This document shows positions 14,235 through 22,752 of a stretch of 48,364 bases of DNA, one piece after another. Where the stretch lies: IMG/VR virus record IMGVR_UViG_3300028653_000025, positions 1 to 48,364 of that record; one strand, written 5' to 3'. Within the stretch, counting starts at the first letter, position 1. Every line of letters starts with the position of its first letter. The notes under the pieces are model-generated. The model ran no database searches and was not told the DNA's origin. It worked only from the letters and a program-made list of their open reading frames with translations. The translations under genes were made by a program, and so were the position numbers. The stretch is from a virus.

Positions 14235-15486
14235 CTTTGTTCGGTATCAGCTTGAACTAATCTCGTCGACTGACACATTCCTACTTATCAACAAGGCCCG
14301 GCAGATTGGTTTTTCCGACGCGGTGGCCGGCGCAGCGGTTCTTGATGGGTGTATTGGTCGCCGTCCGCAAATCATACTATCGGCCTCGCAGGACCTTTCC
14401 GACGAGGTGTTGGCGAAGGCGCAGCTACACTGCGAAACACTCGCCAGGGTTGGCGTCAAGCAGGCCAACCGATTCTCTGTCAACAATACCAGAGAAATCG
14501 CATGGAAGTCGGGCGGGCGGATTGTTGCACTCCCGGCCAATGCACGGACGGCGCGCAGCTTTAGCGGTGATGTGTGGCTTGATGAATTCGCATACCATCT
14601 CGACCCGGACGGGATACGCGAGGGCGTATTTCCGATGGCGTCCAAAGGGGGCTGGCGAGTTCGCGTACTGTCGACGCCGAACGGCGCACAGGGGCTCTTT
14701 TACGACTGGGTAACCAACCACCCCGCCGGCTGGCGGGTGGTCATAATCACGGTCGAGGATGCGATACGGGACGGAATCCCGATTGACCTCGATAAGCTCT
14801 GGACTCTTTGCGGTGGCGACGAGCGCCTGTTCGCGCAGTGGTTTCGCTGCCGGTTTCTTGACGCCGATCTTCAATACCTACCCACGGCGATGGTTGACCG
14901 GGCGATGGGATGGGTTGGCAAGATGCCAGGGCTTGAAGATGCAGAGGTTTTTGCTGGTCTTGATGTTGGCCGCACACACGATCTGACGGCACTGCAAGTA
15001 GTTGCGGTGCTTCATGGCATTTGCTGGGTATTCCCAACGATGACGTGCAAGCGCACGTCGTTCAGGGCGCAAAAGGCGATGCTTGACGACGCGCGGCGCA
15101 CCTTCGCATGGCAAACGCTCCACGTCGACCAGACGGGGCTAGGGCAACAGCTCGCCGAGGAATTGGTCGAGATGTGGGGCGAGAGCGAAGTCAGGCCGGT
15201 TACGTTTACGAACCAAGTCAAAGAGGAAATGGCGACGCGGGCGCTGCGGTGGTTTCGCGACGATCGCGTGAGACTCCCTCGCGGTAAAGAGGGTCAATCG
15301 CTCCGCTCCGAGTGCGTGGCACTGCGGCGCAAGGTCACAAATAGCGGCAACATCGCGTTTGAGATACCGCGTTCGAGCGCTGGGCATGGTGATCGCCTGT
15401 GGGCTCTTGCACTCGCGCTCAAGGGCGCGGGTGAGCCAGCAATCATTCGCGGGTACGGCTCTGAGCCACTTCTCGCCGTCGCATAA
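14161..15486 (+). CDS. Terminase large subunit (Mu gp28-like)
   Basis: This protein of 441 residues starts at ATG 14161 inside the small-subunit gene; later ATGs in the repeat are possible. The ATPase domain shows the Mu gp28-type P-loop variant K-A-R-Q-I-G-F-S (about 45-52) and a Walker B pair V-W-L-D-E-F (about 138-143). The nuclease domain begins with G-L-D-V-G-R-T-H-D (catalytic D268). A later V-D-Q-T-G-L-G-Q-Q segment and G-H-G-D-R-L-W-A-L-A-L at the end complete the RNase-H-like fold. It cuts and pumps DNA into the prohead through the portal encoded next. Confidence 0.9.
   Translation: MSPKMKPTKMKPTKMNPVTGWLRSNFVRYQLELISSTDTFLLINKARQIGFSDAVAGAAVLDGCIGRRPQIILSASQDLSDEVLAKAQLHCETLARVGVKQANRFSVNNTREIAWKSGGRIVALPANARTARSFSGDVWLDEFAYHLDPDGIREGVFPMASKGGWRVRVLSTPNGAQGLFYDWVTNHPAGWRVVIITVEDAIRDGIPIDLDKLWTLCGGDERLFAQWFRCRFLDADLQYLPTAMVDRAMGWVGKMPGLEDAEVFAGLDVGRTHDLTALQVVAVLHGICWVFPTMTCKRTSFRAQKAMLDDARRTFAWQTLHVDQTGLGQQLAEELVEMWGESEVRPVTFTNQVKEEMATRALRWFRDDRVRLPRGKEGQSLRSECVALRRKVTNSGNIAFEIPRSSAGHGDRLWALALALKGAGEPAIIRGYGSEPLLAVA
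14171..14208 (+). repeat. 15-bp tandem repeat in the terminase gene overlap
   Basis: AGATGAAGCCGACAA is present twice in tandem (14171-14185, 14186-14200), with a partial third copy from 14201. It encodes the acidic E-A-D-K-D repeat of the small subunit and, in the other frame, M-K-P-T-K repeats at the start of the large subunit, offering several alternative ATGs to the latter. Confidence 0.75.
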
Positions 15487-15498
15487 TCAGAGGTCTGG

Positions 15499-17007
15499 AT
15501 GAAACTACGCCAGCTACGCCGCCGTCACCCTGAATACGATGGCGAGACGATCCAGACCTATGGAGACCTGTTCAGGGGCGGGCGCGACTTCCACAAGAAC
15601 GTCAAGCGCTACCTGCTACAGAACGATGTCGAGCCGCAAACCGTCTACGACAAGCGCTGCAAGGCGTCGCATTATCTGAACTACTGCGGGCCGATTGGTG
15701 GCTATTTCGCGTCGCTCTTGTTCTCGTCGCCAATGACGTACATTAGCGACCCGGTTGAGGCTGACCAATGGTGGGCTGAGTGGAAAGAGGACGTTGACCA
15801 GCTCGGGACGGACCTCGATTCGTTCTTTCATCGCCAATTCGTCGAGGCGCTAGTCAAGAAACATACTTTCTGGCGTGTCGACTTCCCGAAGGCGCTTGGT
15901 GATGAGCCGAACAAGGCCGCATGGCAGGAATCTGGAGCTGGGGAAGCGGTTATTGTCGACGTACCAACCGAGAACATCATCAACTGGCGCAAGGTCGAAG
16001 ATCGTTACCTCTGGCTGATGGAGTACAGCAAGCTCGAGGAGCTGATCCGGCCGGGCGACGACGAGCCGACGACAACCGAGACGTGGACGCTTTGGAACGC
16101 AGACGGCCCCAATCAACGCTGGCGGGCTGTCTACACGAAGGCGAACCGCCCCAAGGATGACGACATCATCCCCGAGGTGGACGCGCCCAAGACGATGCTG
16201 GCTGGCATTCCGTTCGTTGAACTGTGCATGCCGCCCGAACTTTGGCTGATGAATCTGCTTGCCGATGGGCAGCTCGAGCACTTCCGCCAGCGGTGCGCTC
16301 TTTCGTGGTCGATTCAGCGCACCTGCTACGCGATGCCGGTCTTTACGCTGAAGGACAAGCGCAAGCCGCCGGCAAACGGTATTGGGTATTATATAATGCT
16401 GGGCGAGGGCGAAACCCTCACCTACGCGGCGCCACCGTCGGCGCCATACGACACGATCCAGGCGTACAACCAGACGCTAAAAGACGAACTCCACCGCGTA
16501 GCTCAGCAAATGGCTCGTGGTGTCGAGAACAACGCCGCCGCGGTTGGCCGCTCGGGTATGTCGAAGCAAGCCGACGAACACGGGACGGAAGTTGTCCTCA
16601 AGGCGTTTGGTCGGTTGGTGCGCGAAGCCGTCGAGCGAACCATGAACCTCATCGCCGAGGGGCGCGGGGGAGATGTGAAGTGGTCGATCAGCGGGATGGA
16701 TGCCTATCGCTTGGCCGACGCCAAGACCATTGCTGACACGGCGCTTGTGAGCGACGCAATCAAGGTGCCGTCGCCGACGTATCGGCGCGAGATGATGAAG
16801 CGAGTCGCCTATTCACAGCTTCCCGACCTCGACCAAGAAACAAAGCAGGCGATTGCCGAGGAAATTGAAGCGGGTGTGAATGCCGAGGATCTTTATCCCG
16901 AACCACCGCCAATGGTGCCAATTCCTCCCGACGAGGAGGACGAAAACCAACCGCCGAACGAGGGTGAAGCCCCCGCAAAAGGCAAACCACAGGGGAACGA
17001 CAAATGA
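15499..17007 (+). CDS. Portal protein
   Basis: This 502-residue protein follows terminase by 12 bases. It has the usual portal layout: an early W-x-x-W region, a central wing with E-N-I-I-N-W-R-K, and a long helical stem region. Q-M-A-R-G-V-E-N-N-A-A-A and G-M-S-K-Q-A-D-E-H-G resemble the stem and crown segments of DUF4055-type portals. The tail is a Pro/Glu-rich unfolded stretch. Position between terminase and the MuF protein supports the call. Confidence 0.85.
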   Translation: MKLRQLRRRHPEYDGETIQTYGDLFRGGRDFHKNVKRYLLQNDVEPQTVYDKRCKASHYLNYCGPIGGYFASLLFSSPMTYISDPVEADQWWAEWKEDVDQLGTDLDSFFHRQFVEALVKKHTFWRVDFPKALGDEPNKAAWQESGAGEAVIVDVPTENIINWRKVEDRYLWLMEYSKLEELIRPGDDEPTTTETWTLWNADGPNQRWRAVYTKANRPKDDDIIPEVDAPKTMLAGIPFVELCMPPELWLMNLLADGQLEHFRQRCALSWSIQRTCYAMPVFTLKDKRKPPANGIGYYIMLGEGETLTYAAPPSAPYDTIQAYNQTLKDELHRVAQQMARGVENNAAAVGRSGMSKQADEHGTEVVLKAFGRLVREAVERTMNLIAEGRGGDVKWSISGMDAYRLADAKTIADTALVSDAIKVPSPTYRREMMKRVAYSQLPDLDQETKQAIAEEIEAGVNAEDLYPEPPPMVPIPPDEEDENQPPNEGEAPAKGKPQGNDK

Positions 17008-17318
17008 GCTTGACCGATTTCATCAAGGGAGGCGGGGCAGTCGTCGGCACCGTCATCACACAGGCCATGATCAGTGCCAATCAAAACATCCATGTGACGC
17101 TGCCGGTCGTGGCGAACGCGGTCATGGCGATGATCGAAGGGGGCGCTGCCGTCAATGAACTGGTTGTCGTTGACGGGATCAACGCGTACGCAGTCGTATC
17201 CATGACCGACGGTCAGAACCCGACGCCGTTCAAGGATGGCGACGTGCTCTTGATCGCCCCCGTGGTCAATTCGGCATTGCCCGTCGTTGGCGGCACGCCC
17301 GGTGGAGGTGCACAGTGA
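17004..17318 (+). CDS. Hypothetical head-module protein
   Basis: The ATG at 17004 overlaps the portal stop (ATGA). The 104-residue protein is mostly beta (V-N-E-L-V-V-V-D-G-I-N-A-Y-A-V-V-S) with a helical N-terminus and a Gly-rich tail. It could be a small capsid-associated or decoration-like protein. No family recognised. It is coupled to the signal-peptide protein that follows. Confidence 0.6.
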   Translation: MSLTDFIKGGGAVVGTVITQAMISANQNIHVTLPVVANAVMAMIEGGAAVNELVVVDGINAYAVVSMTDGQNPTPFKDGDVLLIAPVVNSALPVVGGTPGGGAQ

Positions 17319-17827
17319 AAAAGATCATTCTTGGCGTAGCGGCGGCGTTGATCGCCCTTGCTATCGTTTCCCCTGCGGCATTGGCCGTGATTCCGAATCA
17401 CACGGCGCAGGCGATTCTCAAGTATTTCCAGGTCAATGGCTCTGCCGCGATTCCCGAGCCGGCGTTAAATGTTGCCGCCGGCAACGGTGTCACGATTTCG
17501 AAGGCCGATGATTCGGCCAACAAGCGCACAACCGTCACTTTTGCAGTCACACCTGGCCCGGCAGGTTCTGTTCTCGCCGGCAACGATGCGGGCGTTGAAT
17601 GGATTGCGACCAGTAACCTAATCGGCTCGACCGGCTCGACCGGTGCCACTGGGGCGACAGGCGCTACGGGAGCTAATAGCACGGTTCCCGGTCCTACCGG
17701 CGCTACTGGTGCGACTGGACCCACCGGCGCTGCATGTAGTGCGCTCGCCGCCGCTTGCACTGGTGGTACGAACCGCTGTTGCACCGGCAATTGCGACGTT
17801 GACGCCGGCGCTTGCGTAGTTCCGTAA
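17315..17827 (+). CDS. Exported collagen-like protein with C-terminal cystine-knot module
   Basis: The GTG start at 17315 overlaps the previous stop. The 170-residue product begins with a textbook Sec signal peptide (K-K, hydrophobic core, A-A-L-A cleavage site near residue 24). Residues 104-138 are G-x-T/G-x-x collagen-like repeats. The last 30 residues carry C141, C148, C155-C156, C160 and C167, spaced C-x6-C-x6-CC-x3-C-x6-C. That spacing is the inhibitor-cystine-knot (knottin) pattern, and it recurs five times in the two fibre genes at 36470-40392. A signal peptide in a head-module gene is unexpected for a virion protein assembled in the cytoplasm, so the product may act outside the inner membrane. 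Confidence 0.8.
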   Translation: MKKIILGVAAALIALAIVSPAALAVIPNHTAQAILKYFQVNGSAAIPEPALNVAAGNGVTISKADDSANKRTTVTFAVTPGPAGSVLAGNDAGVEWIATSNLIGSTGSTGATGATGATGANSTVPGPTGATGATGPTGAACSALAAACTGGTNRCCTGNCDVDAGACVVP

Positions 17828-17830
17828 CCA

Positions 17831-19420
17831 ATGTCACCGGCACCGGGGCTTGCGGCTCGCCCCCGGCCAACCAGGGCGCAGCTCGACAGCGTCAAGGCGG
17901 CTCTTGCGCGTAACAGCGCCGAGGTGGCAGGGCTCTCGCGGCGAACCATGGCGCGGATGGCGCCGATTCTTGACGCCGCACAGCGCGAGGTTGCCCGCGA
18001 TTTGGCGAAGTGGCTCGAAGCTCGCAAAGAAGGCGGCGAACTGCGATTCACGGCGCAGCGGTATCGCTCGTTGCTCGTAGCGCTTCACGGTTCGCTTGAA
18101 ACGATCAAACAGATTGACCCTGCGATGGCAAAAGCGCTCGAGGACATGGGCGCCAGCGCAGGTCAGCTTGCGGTGGACCACACGATCGATGAAATAGCAC
18201 GGCTCTCGAAGGTGTTCGAAGGCGAATCGGTTCGCATTCCGATCAAGCTCGCTGCGGTTGTCACGAGCGGGCAGAGTTACCTAATCCCGAGGTTCGAAAC
18301 CAGCGCGGCCAGGTATGCAGGCGGCATCGCGGACGACATCAAGCGTGAACTCGCCATTGGATTGGTTCGCAAGGAATCGGTTTACGAGCTCACGGAGCGC
18401 CTGGTAAGACATGGTGGGCCGCGAGGGGAAGTGGCACTCCGGGGGATCGCAGGAACGCCAGGCGCCCGAACGGAAGTCATTGCGGAGGGGCTGTTCGCTC
18501 GTTATCGCCATTGGGCCATTCGCATCGCTCGCACCGAGGCATCGTCGGCCTACTCCGTCCAGGCGCATCAAGCGCAGTGGCAGGCAAAGAAATATATCCC
18601 CGACCTCAAGCGCCGCTGGGACGCGACGAACGACGCACGCATGTGCACCGAATGCGGCCGGCTGGACGGGGAAGTTGTTGAGTTTGGCGAGCCGTTCAGC
18701 AACGGAGACACAGACGCTCCCGCGCACCCGAACTGCATGTGTCGCGTCGGCGCATGGCGTGATTCGTGGGATGCGCTGCTGAAGGAAACAGAGGGCGAGG
18801 ATTCACAAGAATCGACATCGTCTCCGGTGCCTACGGAGCCTCAAAGTAAGTATCCAGGCGCGGAGCAGATACCGGGCATAGCATCGGAAGTGCCCGGTTC
18901 TCCCGAGCGGAAGATGCGCGAGCTGGAGTATTTTGAACTGTCCCAGCTACACAACGAACGGTTGCATATCTTCGACGGGATCGGAGGCTCCATTTTTTCC
19001 AAGGACGGTGGTCGTGATTATGTGGAGTTGACGCCGCGTGAAGCAAAAATGCTCAAAGACCGCGCTGTCACACACAATCACCCCGTTAGCAGAGGATCGT
19101 TCTCGCTCGATGATATTTCCCTGGCGATAACCAACAACGCATCTTCAATAAGGGCAATCGGAAGGTCGGTTGCCCTCAAGGGGAACGAGGAGCACGCGAA
19201 TCTTTTCACGATGAGTCGTCCGGCGAAGGGTTGGCCATCGATTGATGTAGTGAGTGATCTGTACGCAAAATATGGCAAGTCAGTGAGGCGTGTCTTGGGG
19301 CCGCGCGTCGACGCTGGCAAATTGCAGCCAGAGGTAGCCGACGCCATTCACAATCACATCGTCTGGAAACAGGTAGCACGCGACCTCGATTTGCCCTACA
19401 ATAGGACTCGGGTGAACTGA
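17831..19420 (+). CDS. MuF-like head morphogenesis protein fused to a JAMM metalloprotease-like domain
   Basis: This protein has 529 residues. Residues 1 to about 310 match phage Mu gpF/SPP1 gp7 head proteins, including the diagnostic zinc-like segment C-T-E-C-G-R-L-D-G-E-V and A-H-P-N-C-M-C-R (about 272-304). A Ser/Pro/Glu-rich linker (about 318-345) leads to a C-terminal domain with H415-N-H417, seven residues, S425-x-x-D428. This is exactly the JAB1/MPN zinc-protease signature H-x-H-x7-S-x2-D. MuF proteins often carry variable C-terminal effector or toxin domains thought to be ejected with the DNA. A protease acting in the host or on head proteins is a reasonable inference. The upstream catalytic Glu is not certain. 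Confidence 0.85.
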   Translation: MSPAPGLAARPRPTRAQLDSVKAALARNSAEVAGLSRRTMARMAPILDAAQREVARDLAKWLEARKEGGELRFTAQRYRSLLVALHGSLETIKQIDPAMAKALEDMGASAGQLAVDHTIDEIARLSKVFEGESVRIPIKLAAVVTSGQSYLIPRFETSAARYAGGIADDIKRELAIGLVRKESVYELTERLVRHGGPRGEVALRGIAGTPGARTEVIAEGLFARYRHWAIRIARTEASSAYSVQAHQAQWQAKKYIPDLKRRWDATNDARMCTECGRLDGEVVEFGEPFSNGDTDAPAHPNCMCRVGAWRDSWDALLKETEGEDSQESTSSPVPTEPQSKYPGAEQIPGIASEVPGSPERKMRELEYFELSQLHNERLHIFDGIGGSIFSKDGGRDYVELTPREAKMLKDRAVTHNHPVSRGSFSLDDISLAITNNASSIRAIGRSVALKGNEEHANLFTMSRPAKGWPSIDVVSDLYAKYGKSVRRVLGPRVDAGKLQPEVADAIHNHIVWKQVARDLDLPYNRTRVN

Positions 19421-19421
19421 C

Positions 19422-19577
19422 ATGCCCGTGACCAAAGACGGCGGATTCATAATTGACGACTCACAGGAGTCTGTCGGCCTCTATGACAAGGAGGCACGCG
19501 AGGCAAAGAAGAAGCGCCAGAAACAAGACGGTGAGCGCGACAAGACGAAAGTGGATAACAGCGCTCCCGGTAATTAG
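19422..19577 (+). CDS. Small charged protein
   Basis: The ATG at 19422 lies just after the MuF stop and opens a 51-residue frame (begins M-P-V-T-K-D-G-G) that is very rich in Lys, Arg, Asp and Glu. Its charge pattern resembles small DNA- or capsid-associated proteins, but the family is unknown. Its 3' end overlaps a convergent small frame by 4 bases. Confidence 0.5.
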   Translation: MPVTKDGGFIIDDSQESVGLYDKEAREAKKKRQKQDGERDKTKVDNSAPGN

Positions 19578-19723
19578 CGCTTCTGCTTCTTGTTTCTGGT
19601 CTTGCGAGGCACGGCGACGGTAACTTGCTTCTTGTCGCCGTCTGGTCTGGTGACAGTTACAACTGTCTTTTCTTGTTCGCGGGTCAGTTTGTCAATCGCG
19701 TCGATGTCGAAGGTGATTTCCAT
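19574..19723 (-). CDS. Possible small minus-strand protein
   Basis: A 49-residue frame on the opposite strand starts at ATG 19723 (begins M-E-I-T-F-D-I-D-A-I). It has alternating beta-type residues and a basic tail (R-K-T-R-N-K-K-Q-K-R). There is no clear ribosome site, but the composition looks like protein and the rest of the locus is otherwise empty. It would be transcribed against the head genes. Confidence 0.35.
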   Translation of the reverse strand: MEITFDIDAIDKLTREQEKTVVTVTRPDGDKKQVTVAVPRKTRNKKQKR

Positions 19724-19900
19724 TTGGCAAGCATTCTGACGGCTCACTAAGAAACCGTCAAGTCAGCAAGTAACCACTCGCAGTCTTGAGCACTTCAACG
19801 CCGTCACGCCGACGGCGAGCGGGATGCGTTCGCCACGGCGGCGAGCGCGTCAACGGGACAGCACCAAGCGCCGCGCGCCTACCCGGCGACAGGGGAACCA
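19724..19900. other. Non-coding gap before the scaffold gene, with a stem-loop
   Basis: No convincing gene is seen here. A 7-bp stem with a 5-base loop (CGCCGTC-ACGCC-GACGGCG) lies at 19799-19817, not followed by a T run, so it is a leader or processing hairpin rather than a clear terminator. The scaffold start at 19901 follows CGACAGGGGAACC. Confidence 0.5.
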
Positions 19901-20647
19901 ATGACAACGGAAGCCAAGCAGGACGAACAGACCCAAGCCAGCGAAATCAACGAGGACAAGATTAACGAGATCGTCAACCGCGCACTGACGGCGCGTGAGA
20001 AGCGATTGCAGACGGCGCTTGAGAAACAAATCGCCGACAGCATAGCCAAACTCAACACCGTCAAGCCGGCAGATGACACGGCAAACGGAGATACCGAGAA
20101 GGCCAAGGCTCCGAAGGAATCGCCGGAAGTAAAGGCCCTCGCCGCAAAGCTCGCGCAGATGGAAGCGCGGCTCAAAACCTCTGACGAGCTTCGAGAGAAG
20201 ATCGAACGGCAGGCGCGCGAGAGTTCGACCCGGACGAGACTTCGAGACGCTCTCAAGGCGGCAGGCGTCAAAGAAGACGCACTCGAGATCGCCGTCGGTC
20301 ACATCTTCGACGCTCGCAAGCTCGTGAAGTTCGATGACGAGGGAAATCCGATCCTGATGGTTTCGCGGTCACGCGCCAAAGGCGCCGCGGCCGAGGCGAT
20401 GGAGTTCAGCGACCTGGCGGAAGGGGCCAAGGATTGGGCGAAGACCCAAGAAGCGGGATTTTTCCTTCCTGCCCCGACGGCGGTCAAACTGCAAGCGCAG
20501 CAGGGCAAGACGACGACACTCCATTCGGCCCCGCAAGCGGCGCCCGCAAACGGTGAGCGCTTCAACGAGCGCGACGCCGTGAGTCGCACGGTGGAACAGC
20601 TCGCCGCCAAGGGCGTCGACGTTCTTGCCGCTCTCAACAACGAATAA
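19901..20647 (+). CDS. Capsid scaffolding protein
   Basis: This 248-residue protein is very rich in Glu, Lys, Ala and Gln. Long predicted coiled-coil helices (E-I-V-N-R-A-L-T-A-R-E-K-R-L-Q) are followed by a charged linker and a small C-terminal region. It lies immediately upstream of the major capsid gene. This is the position and composition of phage scaffolding proteins that shape the prohead and then leave it. A protease domain is not apparent. Confidence 0.8.
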   Translation: MTTEAKQDEQTQASEINEDKINEIVNRALTAREKRLQTALEKQIADSIAKLNTVKPADDTANGDTEKAKAPKESPEVKALAAKLAQMEARLKTSDELREKIERQARESSTRTRLRDALKAAGVKEDALEIAVGHIFDARKLVKFDDEGNPILMVSRSRAKGAAAEAMEFSDLAEGAKDWAKTQEAGFFLPAPTAVKLQAQQGKTTTLHSAPQAAPANGERFNERDAVSRTVEQLAAKGVDVLAALNNE

Positions 20648-20703
20648 CCCGCCGACGCACCGAACCGCGTCTGCGGCCAACCCTCAGCAAAAGGAAATGA
20701 ACC

Positions 20704-21729
20704 ATGTCATCTGACACTCCGCAGACCCTTTCGAGCATTCTCACCTCGCTTGCGCAGAATTTCGGCCCGAGGATCGTTCGGCAGACCAATCGCCGTTCGA
20801 TGCTCATCAAGACGCTGCCGATCGTGCCTGGCTTCGGCAAGAACGTCCCGATCGATGTTGAAGTCGATGGGATGATCGCCGAGTCTTTCTCGGACGGCGA
20901 TGAAGTGACCAACTTCGGAAGCGACGTTATGTCGCCGGGCGTGCTTTCTTGGCTGCCGAACCGCGCCAACTTCAAAGTTACCGACCTGGCGATGGCCGCC
21001 GCCGCGTCGAGCCGCACTCCGACCGACGCCCTGAATCTGTGGGGCCGAAACGTGGTCAACGCACTGACCAAGCTCGCCTCGACCCTGAACGCCGCTTTTT
21101 ACACGCAGCTCTTGCTCGCCCTGGCCGATGACAACACCTACGCCGGCATGGAGCGCGTGAGCGCGTTCCCGCTCTGGCGGTCGAACGTCATGGACCCCGG
21201 CTCAGCCACGCAGCCTAGCCTCGACCAGATCCGTGGCGACATCATGGACACGATCTACACCGCCGGCGGTGAGCAGCCGGATCTCGCGTTCTGCCGCCCT
21301 GCCGTGTTCCGCAAGCTCGGTAGCTTGTTCACCGATCTACGCCGGTACAATCAGCCCGTCGGAGAAATCACCACGGCCAAGGGAAAAGTGTTGCTCGACG
21401 CCAGCGTGGGAGCCATCGAGTTTGAGGGCTGCACGTTCGTCAAGGACAAAGACGCCCCCGCCGGCTCGATCCTCTACATCAACTCCGACCACTGCCACAT
21501 CGAATACCTGCCGCAGACCGTGCCCGAAATGGGCGAAGTCGCGCAGGATCTCGAGCTGAACGACGGATTCGGCGCCGTGCCGCTGGCCGCGAAGTTCTAC
21601 ATCCTCGGCCGAACCGGCGCGTACCGGAAGGCGACCGCGCAGAACTTCACCCAAATCGTCGTCGACAAGCCGAATGCTTGCGGCATCCGCAAGAATATCG
21701 ACACGACCAGCGACGACGACGAAGCCTAA
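20704..21729 (+). CDS. Major capsid protein
   Basis: This 341-residue protein starts at ATG 20704 after AAAAGGAAATGAACC. It has HK97-type features: an N-terminal arm, a long spine-helix region (T-P-T-D-A-L-N-L-W-G-R-N-V-V-N-A-L), the P-D-L-A-F-C-R-P-A-V-F-R-K-L segment and beta-rich C-terminal domain. Size and location between scaffold and head-tail connector genes agree. It is followed by a strong 12-bp hairpin, as is common after the most abundant structural protein. Confidence 0.85.
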   Translation: MSSDTPQTLSSILTSLAQNFGPRIVRQTNRRSMLIKTLPIVPGFGKNVPIDVEVDGMIAESFSDGDEVTNFGSDVMSPGVLSWLPNRANFKVTDLAMAAAASSRTPTDALNLWGRNVVNALTKLASTLNAAFYTQLLLALADDNTYAGMERVSAFPLWRSNVMDPGSATQPSLDQIRGDIMDTIYTAGGEQPDLAFCRPAVFRKLGSLFTDLRRYNQPVGEITTAKGKVLLDASVGAIEFEGCTFVKDKDAPAGSILYINSDHCHIEYLPQTVPEMGEVAQDLELNDGFGAVPLAAKFYILGRTGAYRKATAQNFTQIVVDKPNACGIRKNIDTTSDDDEA

Positions 21730-21752
21730 CAGCCGACGCACTCCCACGGGGC

Positions 21753-21785
21753 GGACGCCGCTCGGCTCTCCTACGAGCGGCGTCC
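21753..21785 (+). terminator. Strong hairpin after the major capsid gene
   Basis: GGACGCCGCTCG (21753-21764) and CGAGCGGCGTCC (21774-21785) form a perfect 12-bp stem with a 9-base loop. A smaller CCCC...GGGG stem follows immediately. There is no long T run, so it may be a partial terminator or an mRNA-stabilising structure that keeps the capsid message abundant. Confidence 0.65.
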
Positions 21786-21809
21786 CTTCCCCATTGAAAG
21801 GGGCACCAC

Positions 21810-22346
21810 ATGGCCACACATCTCCGGCACACCAGTCCGCTCGCGGCAAAGCTGCGAGACGCGCACAACGGCACGATGCGATACATCGGCGCCGGCGCGT
21901 TTTTTCACCTCGATAAATCCGAGGTTATCCCCGTCCAAGGCGCGGCCTCAACCGACGCTCTGGCCTATGCGCTCGTGAATGAGTGCCTGGCTGTGTACCA
22001 AGGCGTCACCGGCAAGCTCAGCGATTGGAAAGGCCACGCGCACGACAAGCTGGCCCACAAGATCGACGACACGGTGGACATTTCCATCGTCACCACCCCT
22101 GCAACATCACTCGTGACCGCCTACGCGCTCGCCAATGCCCTCAAGGCTGTTTGCGTTGCGCATTGCACGGCATCTGGCGTGCACTATAACAACGACGGCA
22201 CGAACGGCGTTACGCTCGGTAACATTGCCGACGCCGATTCATCCGGCAAGCTGCATACGCTGGCGAACGGCCTGAAGGCGTTTTTGCTTGCGCACCTGGC
22301 CTCCGGCCCCGCCGAAGCGTCCATGATTCGCCTGGTGAGCGCCTAA
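21810..22346 (+). CDS. Head protein of unknown function, possible decoration or capsid-associated protein
   Basis: This 178-residue protein has many Ala, His and Thr residues (A-L-A-N-A-L-K-A-V-C-V-A-H-C-T-A-S-G-V-H) and mixed helical/beta composition. It directly follows the capsid gene, where decoration or second-capsid proteins are common. No specific family is recognised. Start ATG 21810 follows GAAAGGGGCACC. Confidence 0.6.
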   Translation: MATHLRHTSPLAAKLRDAHNGTMRYIGAGAFFHLDKSEVIPVQGAASTDALAYALVNECLAVYQGVTGKLSDWKGHAHDKLAHKIDDTVDISIVTTPATSLVTAYALANALKAVCVAHCTASGVHYNNDGTNGVTLGNIADADSSGKLHTLANGLKAFLLAHLASGPAEASMIRLVSA

Positions 22347-22347
22347 C

Positions 22348-22749
22348 ATGCGTTTCCATAACCCGCACTCGTATGCGATAGGGCCATTCACTGCCGGTAA
22401 GGACAGTTACCACGTTCCGGCCGGCGGCGACGTAGAGATCCCCGATCTTCTCGCCTTCATCGTGCCCAAGCGCGGGTTGGGTCTCGTATGTAAAGATCCC
22501 GAACGGCTGGCGGTCATGCTCGAAAAGCAAAGGCCGCCAGCCCCGAAGGATTGCTCCGTCGACACCGTTCCGGTCGAAGAAGATGAGGACGGTGAAGCGC
22601 ACGAGCCTGCCGACGACGTGACGATCGATGAACCGGAGGCGCACGAGGCCAGCAGCGCGATCGATGAGGCGGTGCGTCAGCTCGAAGCACAGGGCGTGCA
22701 AATTCCGTCGGTGAAGCGACGCGGGCGCAAGGCGAAGGCAAAGGGGTAG
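22348..22749 (+). CDS. Hypothetical head protein with acidic tail
   Basis: This 133-residue protein starts two bases after the previous stop. The first 50 residues are a compact beta-type domain (A-I-G-P-F-T-A-G-K-D-S-Y-H-V-P-A-G-G). The rest is an acidic stretch ending in a basic R-R-G-R-K-A-K-A-K. It lies between capsid and connector genes and may be a small head-completion or capsid-associated protein. Confidence 0.6.
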   Translation: MRFHNPHSYAIGPFTAGKDSYHVPAGGDVEIPDLLAFIVPKRGLGLVCKDPERLAVMLEKQRPPAPKDCSVDTVPVEEDEDGEAHEPADDVTIDEPEAHEASSAIDEAVRQLEAQGVQIPSVKRRGRKAKAKG

Positions 22750-22752
22750 ACG

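Noticed and set aside
17398-18051. Minus-strand frame rich in G-P-V-A-P-V
   Set aside because: It is the reverse reading of the collagen-like repeats of 17315-17827 and of the MuF start; similar antisense frames occur opposite the other collagen regions.
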